Source: Anaerolineae bacterium (GTDB lineage: Bacteria > Chloroflexota > Anaerolineae > Aggregatilineales > J027). From it: a DNA stretch of 64,000 nt. Positions 48,801-56,784 of this stretch are shown piece by piece. Location of the stretch: NCBI GenBank assembly GCA_008933735.1, contig WBUL01000010.1, positions 62,001 through 126,000 of the forward strand. Direction: 5' to 3'. The stretch's first letter is position 1. Every line of letters begins with the position of its first letter. Made by a program: the position numbers and the translations under genes. Under the pieces are notes generated by a model that had not been told where the DNA came from, did not search any database, and worked only from the letters and a program-made list of their open reading frames with translations.

Positions 48801-50262
48801 CGAGGACTTGACGATTATTTTGTGGGACTTAACAGACGTTCAAACGGCTGAAGCGCTTAATGCCACAATTCTTAGCGGCCATCAGAATTGGATCCTGACT
48901 CTCGCCTTCAGCCCGGACGGCAGCGCCCTCGCTTCCAGTGGGCCGGAAAATGAAGTTATCCTGTGGGATGTGGCCGCCCGAACTGCCCTGGGTAAATTTC
49001 ATACTAACCATTCTGATTGGGTAAGGGACATTGCCTTTTCGCCCGATGGGCAGCGTCTCTTAACAGCCAGCGCAGACAACTCCATCCGGGTCTGGAATTT
49101 ATCCAGCGCTCAACTCGCCCAACCTCCCTTAGTGGGCCATACGGATGCCATCTGGGATATTGAATTTGTGCCCGGCGGGCAGCAGCTTCTTTCCGCCAGC
49201 AGTGACAGATCTCTAATCCTCTGGAATTTAGAGCCTGTTCAACGACTGGCGCATCCACTCAAAGTGGGTACCGAACCGATCTGGAGCGTGGCGTTTAGTG
49301 GATGTGGCTTGGTGGCAGGCGGTGGCAGCCTTACCCTGGCTGAAGCCTATCCCGTTTTTCTACTTCCATGCGATGGGAGTTTATCAACTGAACCGGAGAT
49401 TTTGACCGAGCACAGTGCCGCTGTGACCAGCGTTGCGGTCAGCGATCAGTGGCTTGCTACCGGAAGTGTGGACCGCACCGTTCGTCTGAGGAAACTGCCG
49501 GAAAAGGAGCCGGTTATTTCACTGGATAAGCATACAAGCAGTGTGACGAGTGTTGCTTTCTGTCCTGATGGGGCAATGCTTGCCTCAGCAGATACTGGTG
49601 GGACGGTGATACTCTGGAAAGCAGAGGGGGACATATGGTCTCTTGCCAGTACCTTCACGGTTCCGGGTGGCGCAACTTCGGTGGCTTGCAGTCCGGATGG
49701 AAGTCTCGTTGCTGTAGGAGGGCAAGATCATACGGTTGTTTTGTGGGATGCCCAGCAGCAGACAGGTGAAGCTTTCTCAGGTCATTCTGATGATGTGGAA
49801 ACCGTAGTATTCAGTCCCGATGGACGTATCCTTGCTTCCGGAAGTCGTGACAATACGATTGTCCTCTGGGATACCCTGACACGCACACCCTTGAGACCTG
49901 CATTGCAAGGCCACACGAACTGGGTCACTTCTCTGGCTTTCAGCACGGATGGAAGGATTCTTGTTTCAGGTAGTCGTGATATGACCATCATTTTGTGGGA
50001 TGTGGAAACAGGCCAGTCGTTCAGTCCACCCCTTACTGCCCATTCTGATTGGGTAACCGACGTGACTTTTAGCCTGGACGGGCAGTTTTTTGCTTCCAGC
50101 GGACGGGACGCTCAAGTTTTTCTCTGGGGCATTAATCCCATCGTCTGGGAACAAGCAGCGTGCCAGATTGCCCATCGAAATCTCACTGAAACCGAGTGGC
50201 AGAGTCTCTTCAGGGACGAAACCTACAATGAAACTTGTCCTTCCCCAAACCCAGCACGTTGA
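45814..50262 (+). CDS. Ser/Thr kinase - STAND NTPase - 14x WD40 fusion (1482 aa)
   Basis: Kinase [14 protein letters not shown]...VAIKAIS...[11 protein letters not shown]...VDFGIAKD; NTPase [21 protein letters not shown]...[19 protein letters not shown]...[11 protein letters not shown]; repeats [31 protein letters not shown] etc. TTG start. Confidence 0.94.
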   Translation: [1482 protein letters not shown]

Positions 50263-50510
50263 TTGCTGACACTACAGCGTGACCTAAAAGGGCACTCACC
50301 CCTCAGTTTGCCCTTCACAGTCATCCACCCGTGATTAGCTTTACCTCTTCTTTTACTGACCGCGCCCATTACGCAGCGGCGACGCGGAGTTACCACCGCC
50401 TCGTCGGGGGTCGCGGCAGTGCGTCGGCAAGCGCCATTACCACCACTGATCAGGTGTTGGTAACTATATTTACCGTGCGTTACTAATTGCCGAAAAACAG
50501 GCGTTTTTCT

Positions 50511-51908
50511 CTACTGCTCAAGCATCGTTTTAATCTGCTGGGCCAGGGCATGTGCTCGTTCAGGCGCATTCCCGATGTAATGCTCAAACTGCATCGCAGC
50601 ACGGATTTGTGGTTCTGCCAGATAACGCAGAATCCGTTCATCTGAGGCTACCAGTTCGACCAAAGGATTTCGCTCATCATTTTGGAGGGCCGCCCATGCA
50701 CGGAGACTGTGTTCTCGTAACACCTCATGCATTTCCTGACGATCTGCCCCTGCCCGCACTGCTGCCATCAGCAAATTCTCCACTGCCGCAAACGGGCCAT
50801 AAATGTGTAGATTGCGCTGAACCCCTTTTTCATGAATGGTCAGGCCGGAAAGCAGTTCCGCCGCCTGAATCAGCATCTCATCTACCGCCAGGAACATCCC
50901 CGGCAGCACCTCGCGCCGGTTCGCCGAGTCATCCAGGGTACGTTCCAGCAGGGAATGCGCCGCGTTATCCCACAACACGGATACCTGCGCCGCCACCCAG
51001 CGCCCCAGGCTGTCCAGGTTTTCTGATTTCACCGGGTTGCGCTTGAAAGGCATCGCAGATGATCCAACCTGTTTTTTGCCAAACGGTTCTGACCATTCCC
51101 CAATTGGCGGCGACTGCAAAATCCGTATATCAAAGGCGAGCTTGTACAAACTACCTGCAATACCCGCCAGCACACTACCGATCTGCCAATCCTGCTTGCG
51201 TGGATAGGTCTGGGTTGTAATGTCGAACGCAGACACACCAAGAAGTTCCATGACCCGTGCTTCAAATTGGGCCGGAGAAACAGAGGTTCCCTCCAATAGT
51301 GCAACATAAGATGACGATGTGCCAACAGCGCCTTTAATCCCCTTGCCCCGCACTTCCAGCGCCTGTATCGAGCGCCAGTCTATCAGCACATCCTGAGCAT
51401 AGGAAGCGAGGCGGTAGCCAATGGTGGTCGGTTCGGCAGGCTGCAAATGGGTAAACGCCATCGTGGGCACCGCTGCCCATTGTTCAACAGCGTCGGCCAG
51501 TATTGCTAAAACTTTTCGCAGCCGCTGTGAGAGCAAATCCAATGCCGCTTGCAGGCGCAGGGCATCCGCGTTATCCAGCACATCCATACTGGTTGCCCCC
51601 AGATGGATGATTCCACCTCCGACTGGACACTGCTCGGCAAAAACGCGAATTTCCGCCATCACGTCATGACGAAGCTCGGCTTCGAGTTCAAAAGCGCGTT
51701 GCAGATCAATCGCTTCCTGATGGGCGACTAAATCCGCTACCTGCGCCTGGGTCACCAGTCCAACCTCGGACTGGGCGGTTGCCAGCGCAACCCATACCTG
51801 CCGCCACAATTTACGGCGGTGGTGCTCGCTCCACAACTGGCGCATTTCTTCTGACCCATAGCGCCAGGAAAATGGAGACAAAAAGGTATCGTGGCTGAAC
51901 ATCGTCAT
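50511..51908 (-). CDS. purB: Adenylosuccinate lyase
   Basis: GGGIIHLGATSMDVLDNADALRLQ...MAFTHLQPAEPTTIGYRLASY...KKQVGSSAMPFKRNPVKSENLDSLGR. Confidence 0.95.
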   Translation of the reverse strand: MTMFSHDTFLSPFSWRYGSEEMRQLWSEHHRRKLWRQVWVALATAQSEVGLVTQAQVADLVAHQEAIDLQRAFELEAELRHDVMAEIRVFAEQCPVGGGIIHLGATSMDVLDNADALRLQAALDLLSQRLRKVLAILADAVEQWAAVPTMAFTHLQPAEPTTIGYRLASYAQDVLIDWRSIQALEVRGKGIKGAVGTSSSYVALLEGTSVSPAQFEARVMELLGVSAFDITTQTYPRKQDWQIGSVLAGIAGSLYKLAFDIRILQSPPIGEWSEPFGKKQVGSSAMPFKRNPVKSENLDSLGRWVAAQVSVLWDNAAHSLLERTLDDSANRREVLPGMFLAVDEMLIQAAELLSGLTIHEKGVQRNLHIYGPFAAVENLLMAAVRAGADRQEMHEVLREHSLRAWAALQNDERNPLVELVASDERILRYLAEPQIRAAMQFEHYIGNAPERAHALAQQIKTMLEQ

Positions 51909-51982
51909 AGCGTAGGGAAGTTTAGCATATACGCTATGATATAATACCCTGCCGATTCTGTTCAACTCTGATAAAAGATGCC

Positions 51983-53977
51983 ATGCGAAAATCCCTGATC
52001 CTGCTCTTTACCCTCATGTGTTTTACGCCTGTCTACGCACAAACTGCCGAGGCGACCCTGGCAGTCATTGAAAATTTCCTGCGTCAGCAACTAGGACGGG
52101 ATTACGTCCTGCTGGAATATAATTTTGAGGCGGCCACCTGGCAGGACTCATCGCTGGGCTGCCCGGAAGACGGGCAAACCTACACCCCTGGCACCATTAA
52201 CGGGTATTCATGGAATTTTTTAACTGACGACGGCATTCGTTATCGCGTCCACAGCAACCTTGATGGCTCGCAGGCGGTGTTGTGTGCCCGGATGAGTGAA
52301 GCCAATCTGACCTATTCCACCTTCAGCAACAATCTGTTTACGATCCGCCATCCGAACCTGTGGACAGCCCAGCGCAGCGGCGAATCCGAGGTTTCATATG
52401 CCTTCCGGGGGCAGCTTGGCTGTAATCTGCCGGGAGCAGCCGTCTATGTTGTCGTCAATCCGGGAAACGCGGAAGCGGTGTTGGAGAGTTACCTTTCCAA
52501 TACCAGCACAGAAGGCCGTATTAATGCGCCTTTCGGATTAACAGGCAGTCAGACAGTATACACCACTCCCTGCAACGACTTTCAGCGCAAATGGCAGGCC
52601 ACCGCCCTGACTGACCAGAATAACGCCTACCTGATTGTGCAGTGGTCGCCGGAAAATCTTTACCCCATCTGGAAACCCGTCTTTGGAGAAATGTTGAACA
52701 GTTTTACGGCGGTTTCCGGCAGTGTGGTCGTTCAGCCCGCTAATGTAACCGCCCCCACAACAGCCGCAAACCCGGCTACAGCAGAAGTGAGCGCCATCAC
52801 CCCAATGCCAACAGAAATCGCGGCCCAGGTGCCGATGCCGCCCGCCGCACCCATGATTGACCTCACAACCATCCCTTTCATTCATGTCTTCCTCGGTGAC
52901 ATTCACATTGGCCGACTCAATAATTTGCCCGGCATCCCCCTCACTCAGGATGAAATCTCAGCCAAAACCCATATTCTCCCCTCACCGAATGGGCAGCAGG
53001 TAGCGTTCATCCAGGATGAAACCAGTCTGTACAGCTTTTCGCTGGTCGAAACACGTGGGATTCAGCGTATTAGCGAAAAGACCGCCAGAGGATTTCCGCC
53101 TGCATGGTCGCCGGATGGCACGCAACTGGCCTATATGCGGGATACAGGCGCTTCATCCAGTGGGGGCGTAATGCAGCTTGAAATTGTCGTCAATGAAAAC
53201 GTGCTGGGCAGTCTGTCCTTTACAGCCAACTGCGACACAACCCTCCGTTATCAAGTTGACCGCCTCTACGCGAAAGAAACAGGATTTCAAGGTAACAATT
53301 TGATGTTCGCCTGGTTGTTCGGAGATCGTTTTGTCTATACTCCCAACTGTACCGGACAAGGCCTAACGATTTGGAATGCAGGGCAGGAAACTGACCTCGG
53401 GGAAAACCTGCGCCGCGCACAACTCGCGCCGGATTTAAACAGAATCGCCGCAATCAGTGACGAAGGTATCGTCATCATTGATCTGTCAACATTGGAGCAG
53501 ATCGTCATCCCTACGACTGCGCCCCCTGATCAACTCGGTTGGGATATTACCGGCACGCAGCTTTATTACAGCACCCTGACCGCCGCCGGGCCAACCGTTT
53601 TCGATGATGCCAGCCGTCAGACTGAATTAGAGCCTATTTTGGGCGTCTTCCCTTTCGAGTCCCGTCTGAATACTGTACGTCTGTATCAGATAGACATCAA
53701 TAACCACGCTGAGGTGCAGCGATGGGAAGGGCAAAATGGTTTTGCTATTGGGAGAATTCAAGGGTTACCTGATGGTAGTGGTATTTTATTCACTTATATT
53801 CCGTCAGATCGTGTATTTCTGGCTGCCGTCATCAATGGGGAAGACCCGGCAAAGATTTTCCAGAGCATCCCTCAGACACAACTGTTCTTTTTGCCAACGG
53901 ACAGCACCACCGCGCAGCCGCTGGCTTATACCGCACAGCCGATTCTGGCCGTGCCCCTGGTGACCCTCCGGAATTAG
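51983..53977 (+). CDS. Secreted protein with C-terminal TolB/beta-propeller-like repeats
   Basis: Signal MRKSLILLFTLMCFTPVYAQ; PPAWSPDGTQLAYMRD, LAPDLNRIAAISDEGIVIIDLS, GLPDGSGILFTY. Confidence 0.75.
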   Translation: MRKSLILLFTLMCFTPVYAQTAEATLAVIENFLRQQLGRDYVLLEYNFEAATWQDSSLGCPEDGQTYTPGTINGYSWNFLTDDGIRYRVHSNLDGSQAVLCARMSEANLTYSTFSNNLFTIRHPNLWTAQRSGESEVSYAFRGQLGCNLPGAAVYVVVNPGNAEAVLESYLSNTSTEGRINAPFGLTGSQTVYTTPCNDFQRKWQATALTDQNNAYLIVQWSPENLYPIWKPVFGEMLNSFTAVSGSVVVQPANVTAPTTAANPATAEVSAITPMPTEIAAQVPMPPAAPMIDLTTIPFIHVFLGDIHIGRLNNLPGIPLTQDEISAKTHILPSPNGQQVAFIQDETSLYSFSLVETRGIQRISEKTARGFPPAWSPDGTQLAYMRDTGASSSGGVMQLEIVVNENVLGSLSFTANCDTTLRYQVDRLYAKETGFQGNNLMFAWLFGDRFVYTPNCTGQGLTIWNAGQETDLGENLRRAQLAPDLNRIAAISDEGIVIIDLSTLEQIVIPTTAPPDQLGWDITGTQLYYSTLTAAGPTVFDDASRQTELEPILGVFPFESRLNTVRLYQIDINNHAEVQRWEGQNGFAIGRIQGLPDGSGILFTYIPSDRVFLAAVINGEDPAKIFQSIPQTQLFFLPTDSTTAQPLAYTAQPILAVPLVTLRN

Positions 53978-54663
53978 TTTTCCGGTGATGGGGTAAAGGT
54001 CACAGGCTGCAAAATCGGTACCTCCGGCACGGAGGTCGTTTCAAAATAAATAGGCGTTAGCGATGGGAATGAAGTCTGTGTGGGCAACGGTGTCAGAGTC
54101 GGAACGGGGGTGCGGGTCGGTACCGGAGTGGAAGTCGGCTCAGGCGTCCAGGTTGGAGGCAAACTGAATGGTGTGGGTGATGGCCCTGGGGTGATCGTAG
54201 GACGCGGTGTAGGGGTAATCGTAGGAGAACTGGTCGTTGTGGCAGTTAGGGTAGGCACAGGCGTTCGCGTTGGCAGTTCAACCTCTTCGCTGCCAAGCCG
54301 CAGCATAATCACCAGCAGCGCCAGCATGATCACCCCCACGATTAACACAAACGCGCCAACCTCAAGCGGAGCAAATCTCCTGAGCAGCACGCGGCTATCA
54401 TCGGCTATTTCGCCTGTTGGTGGAACTTCCGCGCCAAGTTTTTGCAGGGCAGCCCGTGCAGTCTCATTATTTGGATTAATTTGCATTACCCGTTGCAGGG
54501 CATTCAGCCGTTCAGCGGGGGTTGCCGCAACAGTCGCCAACCACAACCAGCCCAGTTCCAAATCTGGATTTTCAGCAACCAGATCGATCAGGATCGCTCG
54601 TGCCTGAGTTCGCTGTCCCTGCTGCGCGAGTTCAATTGCCTGCTGAAGCCGATTTTGCATCAT
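53974..54663 (-). CDS. TPR-like N-terminus, single TM, Pro/Thr-rich C-terminal tail
   Basis: MMQNRLQQAIELAQQGQRTQARAILIDLVAENPDLELGWLWLATVAATPAERLNALQRVMQINPNNETARAALQKLG; TM GAFVLIVGVIMLALLVIML; TPTPRPTITPGPSPTPF... tail. Confidence 0.82.
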   Translation of the reverse strand: MMQNRLQQAIELAQQGQRTQARAILIDLVAENPDLELGWLWLATVAATPAERLNALQRVMQINPNNETARAALQKLGAEVPPTGEIADDSRVLLRRFAPLEVGAFVLIVGVIMLALLVIMLRLGSEEVELPTRTPVPTLTATTTSSPTITPTPRPTITPGPSPTPFSLPPTWTPEPTSTPVPTRTPVPTLTPLPTQTSFPSLTPIYFETTSVPEVPILQPVTFTPSPEN

Positions 54664-54669
54664 ATCCCC

Positions 54670-55677
54670 TTATGCTGGAAAGTTAATAGGCCCACCCGCG
54701 AGATGCCGCGCCAGATCAACAGCAGTAACACTTGGCAGCCGGAACGCCGATGTTCCCAGATTAAACGCGATATTTTCCCCAGCCTGAAAACGCCGTACTG
54801 CAACGGCAGTCGTTTCACGAACAGTCACATAAAACAAGGCGATTTGTCCACCATCGTGAGTTTCCCAGGTTTGCAGCAAGACATCCACATCCTGCCCCAG
54901 GCGGTTACGGGCACCCCCAATCGTGTCGCGCCAGACTTCCTGCGGCAGCCACAATTTATGTCCTTCCACCTCTAGCAGATGCGAAAATGCTCCTTCGGTG
55001 TGCAATTCACCATAAAAACGATAAGGAGGTTTTCTCACCGCACGCCGCAGCACTTTCCGAATCATCTGGGGCGCCCTCACCAGGTTTGGCGGAAGCTGTT
55101 TTTCATCCAGCAGCCACCACCCCCCTGAAATTTCAGATTCCGCCAGAAGGTTATCCAGTTGAATCTGCCCGGTACGAACACCCGTTGGATTCAAGACAAT
55201 CACGGCTGTACCATTCCGCGTCCATTGGTGGAGTTGTTCCTGTTCAGGAGGACTCCCCAGACCCAGCAGAATAACGACTTGCGCTTCTCCCTTCTTATTC
55301 AGAAGGGCAATATCCGCCTGCCCCTGGGGTGTATTCTCGTTTTCCTTGATGGCAGCAGCATTTTTCAGAACATCCACTTTGTAACTCGTATTCTGGGTAC
55401 GCCACTCGATCAAAACAGGTTGACCGCTGGCCAGGTATCGTGTCAGGGTCAGCACCAGCCATTTACCAGCTACTGCCCGTGCGACATTATCCGGTGTGCA
55501 GTCGAGCAGATTTAAATGGGCAAAGTGATGCTGCTTGAAATCACCCATTTTGGGAACCATTTCTTTTTTGCACACCGGACAAAGATACCTTTGCCCGCGC
55601 TGCGCCGCCGCAATAGGGACAGGAACCCCATCCAGCGTGAGGGCCCAGCCATACATCGGTTCATGAGGATACGTCAT
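54670..55677 (-). CDS. CoiA-like protein (competence/nuclease-like N-terminal zinc motif)
   Basis: RYLCPVCKKEMVPKMGDFKQHHFAHLNLLDC then YKVDVLK...GQADIALLNKKGEAQVVILL. Confidence 0.65.
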   Translation of the reverse strand: MTYPHEPMYGWALTLDGVPVPIAAAQRGQRYLCPVCKKEMVPKMGDFKQHHFAHLNLLDCTPDNVARAVAGKWLVLTLTRYLASGQPVLIEWRTQNTSYKVDVLKNAAAIKENENTPQGQADIALLNKKGEAQVVILLGLGSPPEQEQLHQWTRNGTAVIVLNPTGVRTGQIQLDNLLAESEISGGWWLLDEKQLPPNLVRAPQMIRKVLRRAVRKPPYRFYGELHTEGAFSHLLEVEGHKLWLPQEVWRDTIGGARNRLGQDVDVLLQTWETHDGGQIALFYVTVRETTAVAVRRFQAGENIAFNLGTSAFRLPSVTAVDLARHLAGGPINFPA

Positions 55678-55771
55678 GATGTTTTACCTTTAAAACCAGC
55701 CGCCCTACTACGAGCTTACATCAAAAATGGCTGACAACAATCCCGATTATTAGGGGTGTGACATTTTCCCA

Positions 55772-56209
55772 TCAGTCTAACGGATAGGTGCTGTCTGGGT
55801 TAAGCTTTTCAACCAGAAAATCCACCATGTCCACAGGAATCCGCGCCGGACGGAGAGCGGGCAGTTCTACAAAACAGCCGATCTGGAAAGCATGTGCCAG
55901 ATGACTGCCGTTTGCAGCCCGGTAAAAATCATAGACTAACTGCCACCGACTGCGTCCCATTTTCTCACCCGCGTTAATGTGTACATCTATTATGCCGCCA
56001 TCCCGCCCGTAATAAGGATTGTGATAGTCAATATGAGTGGTAAACATAGCAGGTGAAAGTTTGGCATCAATCAACCGGGACATCGGCCAGGGGCTGATAT
56101 TCAGCAGGCGGGTGCGAATGTCTTCCATCCATCGCACATAGCTGATATTACTGACCACCCCCATCCAATCGAGGTCATAGAAAGCCGGGTGAATGGTATA
56201 GATTAACAT
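55772..56209 (-). CDS. Hot-dog fold acyl-CoA thioesterase (4HBT-type)
   Basis: MLIYTIHPAFYDLDWMGVVSNISYVRWMEDIRTRLLN; start moved from 56287 to remove overlap with the upstream gene. Confidence 0.85.
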   Translation of the reverse strand: MLIYTIHPAFYDLDWMGVVSNISYVRWMEDIRTRLLNISPWPMSRLIDAKLSPAMFTTHIDYHNPYYGRDGGIIDVHINAGEKMGRSRWQLVYDFYRAANGSHLAHAFQIGCFVELPALRPARIPVDMVDFLVEKLNPDSTYPLD

Positions 56210-56210
56210 T

Positions 56211-56678
56211 TTAGTAGTATGAGTATCCGTGTGTTTCTTCAGCGAGTTTTTGTTCCAGCTTTTCAATTTGCTTTTTGGCGTTCGCAAGCTGGCGGTTCAT
56301 ATCCATCAGATGCCCCGCCAGAGTGAATGCCAGGATTTCAAACAGCTTGAGGGCAAGCTCCGGGTCATCACGGCGCAGGTCGTCCAGACGGCTTTGGGTC
56401 AGCAGCAGGCATTCCAGATCCGTTTTGGCAAAAACCGTCGCAGAGTGCGCCTGAGACAGCAGCAGCGACACTTCACCCATCGTCTGTGCCGGCCCCACAA
56501 CCGCAATCTCGACATTCCCACCGGAGACAGGGTCGCGGCGGACGACGCTGGCCTCACCTTTCAGGATAAGATACATTCCAGTAGAAGGCTCATCAGCGAG
56601 AAAAACCGCTTCACCAGCTTTATAGCTCCTTGGAATTCCCGCTTTTCTGAAACCATCCAAGACATCTGCTTTGAGCAT
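56211..56678 (-). CDS. Cyclic-nucleotide-binding-domain protein
   Basis: GIPRSYKAGEAVFLADEPSTGMYLILKGEASVVRRDPVSGGNVEIAVVGPAQTMGEVSLLLSQAHSATVFAKTDLECLLLTQS; no C-terminal HTH seen. Confidence 0.88.
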   Translation of the reverse strand: MLKADVLDGFRKAGIPRSYKAGEAVFLADEPSTGMYLILKGEASVVRRDPVSGGNVEIAVVGPAQTMGEVSLLLSQAHSATVFAKTDLECLLLTQSRLDDLRRDDPELALKLFEILAFTLAGHLMDMNRQLANAKKQIEKLEQKLAEETHGYSYY

Positions 56679-56732
56679 TCGATCTACCCCGCTATCACTG
56701 CCTCACAAACATTTTACAGCAGTCCCCAAAAA

Positions 56733-56759
56733 ACAAAAAAGGCGAGGGCTTCCCCCGCC
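56733..56759 (-). terminator. Intrinsic terminator after fadB-like gene
   Basis: Minus strand AAGGCGGGGGAAGCCCTCGCCTTTTTT. Confidence 0.8.
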
Positions 56760-56784
56760 TTCAGATATTAGCTTGCGAATAGGG

